From Ascaphus truei (lineage: Eukaryota > Chordata > Amphibia > Anura > Ascaphidae), in assembly GCA_036426205.1 (NCBI GenBank), contig CM071570.1, positions 72,474,887 to 72,538,886 of the forward strand: a stretch of 64,000 bases of DNA. The letters are read 5' to 3'. Below the pieces are notes generated by a model that saw only the letters and a list, made by a program, of their open reading frames with translations, did no database searches and was not told the DNA's origin. The position numbers and the translations under genes are program-made. Of the stretch, positions 35,869 through 46,170 are shown piece by piece; within the stretch, counting starts at the first letter, position 1; each line of letters opens with the position of its first letter.

Positions 35869-35876
35869 TGTAACAC

Positions 35877-36081
35877 ATCTTTGATAGCACCCCACTGCCG
35901 GGCTCCCAGAGAGGGGAGAAGAGATACCAATTTGAGTCTATACTCACACTTGGCCGTGTGAGTTTATTGTTGACCTAACGGGGATACATTTTAACCCACC
36001 TTGGCCCCTTCACCCCTATTGTTTTGGTGCAAAGAACCGGTGGGACACGTGGGAGCCCGGCAGTGGGGTGCTATCAAAGAT
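35877..36081. repeat. 32-bp perfect inverted repeat
   Basis: Arms 35877-35908 (ATCTTTGATAGCACCCCACT...) and 36050-36081 are exact reverse complements around 141 bp. Inside and just beyond are two versions of a small hairpin, CTCACACTTGGCCGTGTGAG and CTCACGCTTGCCCGTGTGAG. Immediately upstream of the chimeric PLE 2 start; likely a PLE terminal or a small fold-back element. Confidence 0.85.
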
Positions 36082-36280
36082 ACCTCCCTCCAGAGATCAC
36101 TCACGCTTGCCCGTGTGAGTGGATGAAGTATTCCCCTGCTTGTTTAATTTAGATTCAGTTGTCTATCCCAGACATATATTTCATTTATTCTGTCTTGTCC
36201 CTCATCCATTTGTTTTTATTTCATTTAACTCCAAGGACAACATCACAACCCATTCCTGTGGAAAAGACCAGAGACGCTTT

Positions 36281-36451
36281 NNNNNNNNNNNNNNNNNNNN
36301 NNNNNNNNNNNNNNNNNNNNNNNNNNNNNNNNNNNNNNNNNNNNNNNNNNNNNNNNNNNNNNNNNNNNNNNNNNNNNNNNNNNNNNNNNNNNNNNNNNNN
36401 NNNNNNNNNNNNNNNNNNNNNNNNNNNNNNNNNNNNNNNNNNNNNNNNNNN
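36281..36451. other. Assembly gap
   Basis: 171 N. Reading frames drawn through it are meaningless. Confidence 1.
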
Positions 36452-37320
36452 TATAGTCTCTCAACCTGTGCTCCCCCATTTTTTGTCTGTTTTCCATGAG
36501 CCAGAACACAGCCCGGCCTCAACTGCCAGCACTGACGTCACATCCGTTTCATTTCTGTCTCCACAATCCATTTTTGCCCCATCACGAATGAGGTGCCACT
36601 AAGGAAGTTTCACTTCAATAAAAACCGTCAGGGGAGGAGGAATTGCCTGTGTAGTGACAGCCCCATCTCCACATCTAGCAGAGAGCCGCAGGCTCTGGCC
36701 TCTGCCAAGCACAATCTTCAGCACCACCAGCAGGGCCCCTCTCTGCTGTTGGGGATATACCCAACAGATAAATAAAAAGAGGGAGCAGTCACAATGTATG
36801 GAGCTTGTGGGTGTGAATGGCACACACACACACAATGTTCGATATTATTAAATCAAACCAGTGATGGGGAAGTCCATGTGAAAAAAGTGTCCAATAGACG
36901 ACAAATCCGAAAAATAAAAAGCAGTAGCAGGATGCGCAGCTTCAGAAAAGAAGGACCACATCCACAGAATAGCTAAATGAAAAAATAGAAGAGAAGCACG
37001 TGCCATATACTGTAGCATGAATCTGTGTTTAACTATACATATATACTTGGATACATTGAGATGTACTGAAGCAGAAGGTGTTTGAGGGGAGGTACATAGG
37101 ACCCAGCACCTTCCAGGGTGTGTTCCCTTCCCTCACATATGAGCCTTAATTAACCAGGTACCATGTAAAAGGCAACACAGACAGTTTCCTGTGCTGCTGC
37201 TGTGCTGATCTGAAGGCACATACACAGACACACAGACAGCCCTGTGAGAGACTACAAGTGGAAAGCTGCAGGTATAGAGTGTAAAGTGGGGAAAGAGGTT
37301 AGTTCTCCCACTGTTAGTTA
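36452..37320. other. No gene recognised
   Basis: A short CA run at 36822-36832 and several AATAAA-like strings. No domains seen. Confidence 0.4.
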
Positions 37321-38692
37321 GGGACTAAGCTGTATTAGTCAGAACTCCTGAAAGGAGTGTAGCCCTTTTTGTGAACCGGCCTGACCCACCCAATCTCACA
37401 TTGGCCCCTGTGGTCTAACCGGTCCCTTTCCCTGCGACACACCTCTTCTACGGGACTACTGGTAACTGTATCACACCTGTGGCTCCAGGAGATCTGAGCC
37501 TCCGCTAGCTGGGAGCCTGGGGAAACCCTTACCATCACCTGGTGCAGCGCCTCCACTTACCCAGGATCCCCGTTATGAAAGATAGCCCTGGGTAAGAAAT
37601 ACAATAACACACGTATACGATAAAACAATAACTAACACTTTACTTGAGAACATATAACACATTACATAACATCATGCTCTATCCGCATCACCTTAACCAT
37701 ATCACCTCAGCCCAATGTCTGGTGTTCCCACCCAGTGTCCTGTGATCCCCCACACCCAATGTCCCGTACTCCTACGGAGGTCGTGGGTGACTGCGCAGTC
37801 ACTAAATTATCAATTAGGCCTGTTGGTGCACATGTGTGGAAATACCTTCCGAGCACTCCGATGCTCGGGCCTGCTACACTCTTCTAAAAGGGTCAGACGT
37901 GCGAAGCCTCCGTCTGATCCTATCCAGGTACTTCTCCAGGACCCCAACGAGGGTCCCACCGCTTCACGGGAACACAACCGTCTCTCGGTAACACACCGTC
38001 TCACGGGAACAGCAACCGCCGCTATCCCTATCTATCCCTAACGTGACAGGAACCCTAACCTAGGGCCTGTCCCTGAGGAACCGCAACCTGGGGTGGCTTG
38101 GGGAAAACTCCTAGGGCCTGCGGAGTAATAACCTGCCCCCCTCCCCTCGCTCGTCCCAGTCCTATCTGTAACTCACTAACAACTAGGTACTAACTCCCAG
38201 ATACTAACAGCCTGCAGCAGACACACAGCTAACACAGTCAGCCTGCAGACATCCACACACGCTGCACACACTGCGCCCAGTACATGCAGCGTGCACACAC
38301 AGCAAACAGTCCTACTCAACACAATACACCACACCTGGAACCCGCAGCAAATCCACTGCACACACCCTGTGCCTATTTGCCAGTGCGCACAGCACTACCC
38401 GCTGTGGCACTGCCAAACCTGCACCCTCACACACCTAAGGGTGACCTTCCCTATCTAGGGCCGTCCCTCTTCAGTTACCCCCTGCCCTTACCGGGAATTG
38501 GGGCCTGCCTGGGGACCTAAGGAGAACCCTTACCTGGTACAGGAGCCACTCGCTCCCTGCACCCTTCCTTCTCCTTCCTCTGCCTCTTCCTGACTGACGC
38601 GCGCAAAGCCCGGGAAATGTATCTATATTCCCGGGCTGAGCATCCTCCAGCCCTATTGGCCGCAATGGAGCACCTGACCTCTGTCTCCCTAT

Positions 38693-38722
38693 GCCTCCTG
38701 GGAGTTGTAGTTCCCAGGAGGC
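38693..38722. promoter_or_regulatory. Palindromic ZNF143/THAP11-type motif
   Basis: GCCTCCTGGGA (38693-38703) and TCCCAGGAGGC (38712-38722) are perfect arms around GTTGTAGT. On the minus strand this reads ACTACAACTCCCAGG, matching the ACTAYRnnnCCCR promoter motif bound by ZNF143/THAP11 in vertebrates. Confidence 0.6.
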
Positions 38723-38756
38723 AGCCTAAGCATTGGGGCCGCGTGCGCACTTGCCC

Positions 38757-38904
38757 TGCGCATGCGCGAACCCCTAATGGCCGCCGCAACCTCTCTCTTC
38801 CCTGTCCTGCCCTCGCGCGATCTCTCCCTAACTGCCGAGTCCCTCCTGCGCATGCGCTACCTGTCTGGGGCCTTCCCTGCGCTTGCCGGTCCCTGCGCAT
38901 GCGC
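38757..38904. promoter_or_regulatory. Three NRF1-type sites
   Basis: TGCGCATGCGC occurs exactly at 38757-38767, 38847-38857 and 38894-38904, the palindromic NRF1 consensus of CpG-island promoters. No gene with a credible start was found next to them. Confidence 0.6.
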
Positions 38905-39410
38905 AAACCTACGCGCAATGGCGGCGCCCTCTCCTCCAGCCGCCGGGCCGGTGGCAACGCGATCGCGGCCTTAGTGATGGCCCGATCGCGTCCCCGCAAC
39001 CGGCCTTCACCGCAGGGCAACGCGCTACTCCCTGCACTGGCCCCCACCCTCGCGGAGTGCCGGCGGGTCCGTCGCAGCCTCCGGCGGCACCTGCTACCAC
39101 ACGGCACTCGCGGAGGGGGGCCAGCAAGTGAATTTTTACCTCGGGGCTACAGGAGTTAGGTCTTTTGTTTCTGTTTTGTGTTATGATTTAATCCTGTTCC
39201 TGATTTGTACCTTGTAAATAAACCCTCCTGTGCACAAACGCTAAGTTTTCCTGCCTTTGATCTGAACATAAGATCCTACGCTGGGACTGAGATGTCACAA
39301 CATATATATATACAGGTATAACATTCCAAAATAAAATGATTACCATTACACAAAAAAATACGAAAAGATTAAAAAAAAATAAAGAAATTACTTTATTAGG
39401 ACATGCATCA

Positions 39411-39460
39411 CCCCCAGACCCGACGTTTGGGACCCTAGGCGGAACCTTCATCAGCGAACC
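39411..39460 (-). ncRNA. Hammerhead-like motif g (C3-G8 core), decayed
   Basis: Minus strand: core CTGATGA (39448-39454) exact, an imperfect 5-of-6 stem II, then CAA instead of GAA, ACGT and a GGGTC that no longer pairs with its partner. AATAAA lies 28 nt downstream (39392-39397). G12 and stem I are lost, so it is probably inactive. Confidence 0.4.
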
Positions 39461-39539
39461 TCAGAGCCATCCATTGTCAGCCAGTGCAGGACCTTCTTGT
39501 GTGTGTGTGTTGTTTGTTTGTTTGTATATGGGAAGGTAT

Positions 39540-39710
39540 CTAATATTATATATATAATAGATATATATAGATATATATATATAGATAGTATATATAATAT
39601 ATAAAGTATTATATATATATAGATATATTATAGATATATAATATTATATAGATATATTAGATATATATATATTATATATTATATTATATATATATATATA
39701 TATATATAAA
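39540..39710. repeat. AT/TAGATA microsatellite
   Basis: Low-complexity TATATA and TAGATATATA tract of about 170 bp. Confidence 0.95.
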
Positions 39711-39715
39711 TTTGG

Positions 39716-39880
39716 TCCATTACTATGATCCTAAATATCCATTATGGAATGTTATGTTTCAATCCTTAGTGTCGGAAAAAGAAAGGAAAAAAGTGGAAGA
39801 GCTGGAGGGGCAAGTCAAGTTAAAAAATGAAAAGCTATTTAATAGGCATATTAAGTGTGTGAACGATGAGACTACTTGAA
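39716..39880 (+). other. Short coding-like segment of unknown origin
   Basis: One forward frame of about 50 codons reads YYDPKYPLWNVMFQSLVSEK, followed by charged, helix-prone residues (KKVEELEGQVKLKNEKLF) to a stop near 39881. The composition looks like real protein, but I recognise no family. It is bounded by AT repeat on the left and a MITE on the right. Could be a transposon ORF remnant. Confidence 0.3.
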
Positions 39881-39940
39881 GCTACAAAGAAATGCATTTG
39901 GGAAGCAAGGATACCTCACAGAGTCCCGAAAATATATCTA

Positions 39941-40169
39941 CAGCTCAACCCCCTTATAACGCTGGGCTTGGGGTCTAAAGAATCACATTGCGTTATAAGC
40001 AGATCGCGTTTAGAAATAATTGTACAATTATATGCATTGTACATAAAGTATTTAAGATGCTAATAATGGATTGTAAAGCATTCATAAATATGAAAATTGG
40101 GAGCCACGCTTGCATCGCGTTATAAGCGGATCGCGTTGTAATGGATCGTGTATAACGGAGTTGAGCTGG
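39941..40169. mobile_element. Tigger/pogo-like MITE
   Basis: 229 bp. The left end CAGCTCAACCCCCTTATAACG and the right end, read inverted (CCAGCTCAACTCCGTTATAC), match with one extra C. TA flanks both sides (39939-39940, 40170-40171). Repeated GCGTTATAAGC inside. TA target and CAG...TATAACG ends fit the Tigger/pogo group. No coding. Confidence 0.75.
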
Positions 40170-40171
40170 TA

Positions 40172-40690
40172 TATGGTAATATGTCTGGAATAACAGTTGC
40201 TGTACTGTGACAAGTATGTAAAGCGCCAGATCACGGAGAGGTAAAGAGGGTGTGTAGAAGCAAGCGGGTGAAGGAAAACGGACAATATAATGAGAACTGG
40301 TGGGTATGTATAAAAGAGAATGAGCAATTTACCTCTGTATCCCCGATTCACAGTGATGTTCGCTGTCTGTTATGTCCATTTCCCATTGCTGTGTTGGGCG
40401 CTTAAAGAAAGTGCCATCTCTTCTGTGATTAGAGCTATGGAGCTTCCGATTGCGCGGGGTGATGAAAGGTAATTTCAAGCTCCGATCCGTCCGGGAACAC
40501 GCCGTTCTGTTCTCCAGTCTGTTGATTCCACGTGGGATATCTGCAATGTGTTGGCGTTCTCGTGGTTGTGCTGGGGCAGGGGATACGGTAGCGCGAACCT
40601 CCACTGCAGCGTGCCGTCATCCAATCAGCATGGAAACGTGAGCAGGAAAAAGATTGGTTCAACAGCCAAATCAGTGAAAAAAGGACCGAT
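40172..40690. other. No gene recognised
   Basis: Small frames only. The right end leads into a PLE-type terminus. Confidence 0.35.
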
Positions 40691-40775
40691 CAACTCACCA
40701 GGTTAATTGCAAAAATAAAAAACTTTTATTGTATACATTAAAAAACAAAAAAAACACACACAGGACAGGAAAAAT

Positions 40776-40818
40776 TCTCCCAGCGTTTCAGGCCTAAACA
40801 GCCCTTTCTCAAGGAGTG
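40776..40818 (-). ncRNA. Hammerhead-like motif e (U3-A8 core)
   Basis: Minus strand: CTCC, core TTGAGAA (40806-40812), stem II with outer A-T and G-C pairs, GAA, then ACGCTG, one base short of ACGCGT plus the cleavage base, and GGAG pairing with CTCC. AATAAA follows at 40725-40730. The variant U3-A8 core is present; stem III is damaged. Confidence 0.45.
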
Positions 40819-41489
40819 TGGTTGGGGCAAGATTGGGGGTTAGTTATATAGCCCCTCCTACGAACTCAGATGCAACTGAGGAAAATAGGTGCATTCAACA
40901 TGTTATGGCATCAATCAATGCAGCATATGGACATATCATATTGTCACAAAGTTAAGACTTGATAGGATGAAATCTATATGTCATGTCTCATTATGTGATC
41001 TATAGTAAGGGAATTAAATGGACAAACAATAAGCATTATCATTAGTTAGCATGTGATAATTAAATTCCAAAGACCACATATACCGAGATATAGAATCCAA
41101 TTATAATACATGGACTAAAGGATGGAAGTGGGTCCAAATTTATTGGGACAAAACTATTCCTCAGTTCCTATTGTATTCATATAGTTTTGAATGGAAATTG
41201 TATGTTTTGGAGATAAATATCTATATGTTGACATGAAGTGTTGGAAACTGGAGGATGAGATCTTTCTAAGAATTTAGTCTCATGTGTTCATAATCCGAAG
41301 TTTAAACATACTGTACGGGAAGTTAGGTCGAGTATATCTCTTATTACATCCACATATTAGCATATACTGTATATCAAATTCAGTATTGCAATTAATGAAT
41401 GTGGTGATATGGGATCCATATTTGAAAATGTTTGTTTTTGCGTTAAGTACAATATTTGCAAATCTTACATCGACCCGAGAGGAATAGAT

Positions 41490-42440
41490 CCAATTAGTTT
41501 AGGAAAAAAAGTATTTTCTGGTAAGACTTCTATCATTTCTGATCCACACTAGGAGAAGAAATATATTACCAAAGTTTGTTATTTTTTGTAAACAAATGGG
41601 TTTAAACGTGCGGTGATTATCTCTTAGCAAGGATCGATCGTAAGAATGGACCAATGTTTGTTTATGATCTTTCTTATGGCAAAGCTTGGTTTGATAAATG
41701 TTGTAAACAAAAATATGGAGGGTCTGAGTCGGACATGTGTACATTCAATCCGGCCTTCCTATGCCTCACCTTGATCTTGAGACTATATATCAAACTCATC
41801 TCTATTTATGATTAAGACATGAGATATCTCTGGATAGAATCTTACGCTCATACCTCTGGATACAAAGATCTGTAGCTATGTCGCATTTAGCATGATAGTC
41901 ATCTAGATTGGAACAATTGTGACGTAGACTAGTATATGACATATGTTAACCTTTAAACAGGACCATGACTATGTCACAGGTAGCATGAAGAAATGTATAT
42001 TGCTAGGGTTTCCTGCGAATAATCAGTTATGTATAATGATTGTACGGGCCACAAAAAGGTTTAAACAATGAAGTGAATCGGTGCTATGAATAAGGAAAAT
42101 AAATTAGTGAATTCTGATGTTAGTGTTGAATGAAACAGATGTGAATGTTAAACAGAACCGTCCATATAAGTAGAAATCGTCGAGTTTGTTTAAGCGCGGG
42201 GGGATCGGAAGAAGTGACCATGTGATGACGATAGGGGTTTATCTCTCCAAACATGTGGGACGGCTTTCCCACGAAACCATGAAAAGGTTTGGGCCATAGG
42301 AGGGCGCAACAAAACATGTGCCCATAGCAGTCCCACGTGTTGGAGATAGAAAACCCCTGAAAAAAGAAAAATAGTTGTGAGTGAGTAAGTATAAAAAGTG
42401 AATAAATATCTAAAATAAGGTTGTTGAACCATGAATTATC
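41490..42440 (-). pseudogene. Penelope-like element 3, heavily decayed
   Basis: Minus strand, in mixed frames: 42440-42130 gives FYLQHVGTAMGTCF, a GTAMGT.FAPSY..LFM region and a NPYRHH stretch. 41745-41500 gives IRKIINKHWSILTIDP and NPFVYKK, matching the region between RT and endonuclease in elements 1 and 2. Stops and frame changes are frequent. Hammerhead-like motif e lies downstream on the same strand, as expected for its terminal repeat. Ends unknown. Confidence 0.7.
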
Positions 42441-43020
42441 AGATGTCGCTGGTGTGCTTGGTGCTTGACATGTATGTGCTCTGGCTATTGCTGGTTCGCA
42501 AAAATTGTTGCTTTGTTTTTCTGCTTTTTTTTCAGTATTTCCTTGGCAGCGGGCTATATTGTGTCACTATGTGTTCCGTATGCATGTGTGAGATGATAGT
42601 ATAAAGAGATTAAAATCAGAGGTCACCCATAGAGTAATTGGGGGACCAGTGGTAATGCGTGAAATAAAATGAGAAAGTTGAGAGAGAAGTGTCTAGTAGT
42701 GGAAGGGAGGTGTATGTACAATAGGTTGTAAATATAGTCACTATAAATGCAACAAGGGTCACCCGGTGACCCAATGCTAGAAAACTATATGACGCCCGGT
42801 GGTGTGTTGAAGGGACTTGGTGAATCTTGGGGGAAGGTGATGAAAGATAGGAGTGAGTGATAGGATTGATACAGTGGTAAATAGTCAAGGTTCGTTGTTT
42901 GAAAAGAATTTGGAGATCTTTACCTTATTCTAATAGTTCCTATAACTTTGAAGAAAAGAGTTCGTGGGATACAGAGTCTAGTGAGCTAAGGAGAGCGATC
43001 GTTTTAGTTGTCTGTTCCGA
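42441..43020. other. No gene recognised
   Basis: Probably the 5' part of decayed element 3, without readable motifs. Confidence 0.3.
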
Positions 43021-43155
43021 TAAATAATTAATTAAAAAAATAATTAATTAAAAATACCAATAAATACCTGTGCCCTTTTATTCTTAGTTTAGTTAATATT
43101 CTTTCTGGGGTATTTATTGGTATTTTAAATTAATTATTTTTAAATTAATTATTTA
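43021..43155. repeat. AT-rich palindrome
   Basis: Arms 43021-43068 and 43109-43155 are near-perfect inverted copies (TAAATAATTAATT... and ACCAATAAATACC) around about 40 bp. A cruciform-prone element or miniature fold-back transposon. Confidence 0.9.
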
Positions 43156-43507
43156 TATGAAGTGTATATAAGTGTATAAAACTTTTCTTTGTTGACTAAT
43201 GTTATCTGTTCAATATAGATTCATTCCTCTTCAATTTACTATTTCCATTGATGCTGTAGTTTCGTCTGTATTATGTTTGCTATTAGGCATTTTTAGGTCT
43301 GTTAGCAGTGTCTAGTTTTTTTTTATTTTTAGTAGGTATTTTGGTATGTTTGTATAACTCCAAGCCTCCGGTTTAAATATTAAGGCTGTTTTGTAGTATG
43401 AATATGTGTCTTAGCCTATCACGCGAAAAGTACCGCCCTTGCATCGTGATGGCAATGCTTGTAGGGGACTATTTAACTAAGACTGACATGTCACATACGC
43501 CCATTTC

Positions 43508-43555
43508 AACCCCTGAAGAAGTCCGGTTTGTACCGAGGATGAAACGCGTAGGGTT
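43508..43555 (+). ncRNA. Hammerhead-like motif f, complete core
   Basis: Plus strand: stem I AACCC (43508-43512), core CTGAAGA (43513-43519) matching CUGANGA, a bulged stem II (TCC/GGA and GGT/ACC), GAA (43541-43543), short stem III ACGCGT (43544-43549), A at the cleavage position (43550), and GGGTT (43551-43555) closing a perfect 5-bp stem I. This is the layout of small type I hammerheads tied to Penelope-like elements. All invariant core bases I can check are kept; the bulges in stem II are the weak point. Confidence 0.65.
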
Positions 43556-43704
43556 ATTTCGCTATTTCCCGTGGACCATTACCATTCTGGTATCATGTTG
43601 AGGTGGGTTGCAAATGTGGGGACATCTTGTGAGGCTATGGTGTCTCCAATTTGCTACCTGATCCACGTGTTGGCTTCTGCCTAAGGGGATAACAGACTAA
43701 GACG

Positions 43705-43740
43705 AGGCTGATTGGTGGAGAGGGCTGTGACGTCACCAGC
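43705..43740 (+). promoter_or_regulatory. CCAAT and CRE motifs
   Basis: GATTGGTGG (reverse CCAAT) near 43710 and the palindrome TGACGTCA at 43728-43735, about 180 nt downstream of hammerhead-like motif f. Could be the internal promoter of a PLE terminus. Confidence 0.4.
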
Positions 43741-44074
43741 ACATTGAAACAAGAAGTGAGCGCTCTGGAGGACCACACAGTCTCATCCACTACACAGCTA
43801 AGTGCACTCTACACTACAGGACCCAGAGGGTCAATTGCCTGTTTTAAAGAGTGAGCATGTGAGTGTTAATGAGCTCCTGGCTCTAGAAGTGTTTTTTTGT
43901 AAGAAATTGGATTGCACTATATCCTGTATCTCGACCACCTGATTACTTAAGGTCCTTAATTTTTTTATTAATCATGGGATGTTGCTATAACATTTGATTG
44001 CTGTTATGCATTATTCATTGAATTGACAAAAGTTTTTTGAGCACCACTGGGGATCTTTTCTTTCAATGTTTAGT

Positions 44075-44360
44075 TTCATTGCAACTAAATGTTACAGATG
44101 CAGCCACGAGTATCCGAAAACTTGCTTGGAAAAGTCTGGTGAGACATTCTCCCAGTAATGCGGGAACATTTCTGTGACATTTCTGCGCAGGACGAATGGC
44201 CATCGGATTCAACACAGTGGGGGTCCCATGGCCGTGCCATTCAAATTGAAAGCTTGCCCAGAGCATTACTGGGAGATTGCCCCAATAGATTTCCAAGGCA
44301 AAGTGTTTAGTGATACTCGTGGTGCATCTGTAGTCCCCCTTTGTCATTTGCAGTTAAGTG
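44075..44360. repeat. Imperfect fold-back element
   Basis: Left arm (about 44075-44165) and right arm (about 44262-44357) are inverted copies sharing ACAGATGCA, CCACGAGTATC, CTTGGAAA and CTCCCAGTAATGC. No target duplication or coding. Likely a MITE. Confidence 0.75.
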
Positions 44361-44399
44361 GGTTTGAAGCTACCTTTCAGTGTGAACTGTGGGTTCATT

Positions 44400-45640
44400 A
44401 AGTTCCTCTTCCTCCATCAATGTGATGAAAAAATGATTATACAAAAGATTAGTGTTAGCCACTCCCTGTATGTCTGGTGATAGTGTGACATCACCTAGGG
44501 AGACATGAAGGCTAGTTATAGCTAAACCCATGTTCTAGAAAACAGGTCTTGAAAGTGCAGACGGAGCCAATACTGTGAGTCCTTTTAAAAGGTTTGTGTT
44601 GTACAGTTAACGTGTATTAGAAGTGTGTTGTAAACCCTTGATGCGTTTTTTAAATTAGGAATGTTTGCCATTTCACGTAAAGCGCCAGTACTAATATGTC
44701 CGAGAGTGTTCTCACTACTGAGGGGATGGGGGAAGGGAAGTAGAATAGAGTTCTCATGTGAGTAACTCCTCGAGATTAGTTTGGATCAGCTCCAACCATG
44801 ACGGGTTCCACCGAGTACAATCCGGATTCAATAAATAGGCAGTTGGTATGGTGACGTATGCGGTTACACACACCCAGGTAATGCGGGCACTCCGTATTGT
44901 AAATCTATGATTATAATAGTGGTGTTTCGTCTTCCTCTCTTCCGTTTCTTACCTACTTTGCTCCGTTTTTCCCGGACGCTTGCGCTATCCTCGCCACCTG
45001 TATGTCTCCACTTGTCCTCGGTTTAAGTCTTTCTCCCCTCACATACTCCCCTTCTGGGATCTCACGTTTTTCCTTTTTTCGTGTTACTGTGCTTTGTCTT
45101 TCGGCTCCCCTCGTCTTCCCCTTTTGTTTGTATATGATTTTTTTACCGCAGCTGCACTGACGCCCGGTCTTGCAGGCCGTACTGTGGGAGAGCCACACTC
45201 TGCAGTTAGTCATTGGGACTTGCGTACGCTGGTTTGTTTTGTTGGTCTGGGGTTTGGCCTCACTCCGGGCCGATGTTCAATTTAGGCTACTAGTCCGTTC
45301 TCAATCGGTCGTTTCTCCTTTGGTATCTTATTTTTTGGGTGGTGGGCATTTCTCTGATCCGCTTGGGTATGGCTTCGCGCTTTTTTGTTGTTTGGGGTTA
45401 TATTCTGTGATCGATTGGTATCGTTTTTGCCCGATTTTTGCTGGTCCTGGGTTTTCTCCAGGGTGGGGCGCTATGGGCTCGGGTTTGTGGTTTGGGTTTT
45501 TCCTCCGGGTCGTGATGTGTCGCCTGGGGGTTGTCTCTGCTGCCTCTGGCCCTGGAGTGATCAGTCTGATTCCCCCTCACCTGGTGTTCGGTTGCGTGGT
45601 TATGATGTGTGCGGCTTAGTATGAACGTGATGTTGTATTC
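44400..45640. other. No gene supported
   Basis: Contains a 149-codon forward frame (45170-45619) rich in Leu, Val, Gly and Trp, with no recognised domain and no supporting context. Confidence 0.35.
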
Positions 45641-46170
45641 TCGTAAGTGTTTTTATTCGGTATACGTGGTTGCGTTGTTGGTATCCATGTGTGGGCTTTT
45701 GTCTTTTTTTTTCCAGTAGCTCTCTGTCGGGTATAAGTTGTTGTCTTAGCCTGTTCATCTCAGGGGGAAGTGTGGTGTAATTTAAGGTGTTAGATGTGGT
45801 GGGTTTGTGTATTGGATGTTTGGGTTGTTATGTTAGTTGTTTTGATTTAGTGTGTATTCAAGTCGTTGTTAGGTGTTAGTTTAATATGGATTTTTTGTGT
45901 ATGGTGTGTGTGTATGTAAGTGGTGGTGTATGTTGGATCTGGTTAAGGTGAGTTCATTGGTTTGTGTGTAGTGGTTGTAGGGTAGAGTAAGGCAACGTGT
46001 TTTTGTGGGTGCTTGTTGTTGTGTCAGTTTTTGTGTCTTAACCGGGAGTTGGTGGTCTTAGGAAACTCTTGTAAACCGTTGTGCTTGGGACACGTGTTGG
46101 TCTGTCTTTGGTGTTGTATCTGTGTCTTTGGTGTTTGTATAGACTGTCTGTGTGGTGGGTATGTCCGTGT
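45640..46170 (+). repeat. G+T-rich strand-asymmetric tract
   Basis: About 530 bp in which the plus strand is dominated by G and T (GTGTGTATGTAAGTGGTGGTG style) with little C and modest A. No fixed unit. Not a simple TG microsatellite. Confidence 0.7.

Larger units (their letters stand above)
37330..39295 (+). mobile_element. LTR-like repeat with CpG-rich segment
   Basis: Pyrimidine-rich, non-coding DNA. The right end holds TTGTAAATAAACCC (AATAAA near 39216) followed by about 75 nt to GATGTCACAACA, as in the R-U5 end of an LTR. The 38.6-39.1 kb part is GC- and CpG-rich with promoter-like motifs. The left boundary and target duplication are not resolved, so this is a tentative call. Confidence 0.4.

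Noticed and set aside
36119..36602. Open frames crossing the N run
   Set aside because: They depend on unknown bases at 36281-36451.
38517..39107. 196-codon Arg-rich minus-strand frame, and a 180-codon plus-strand frame
   Set aside because: Typical of GC-rich, CpG-rich DNA. No domain, and the strands compete for the same region.
45170..45619. 149-codon forward frame rich in hydrophobic residues
   Set aside because: No recognised family, no promoter or splice context; G+T-rich composition favours such frames.
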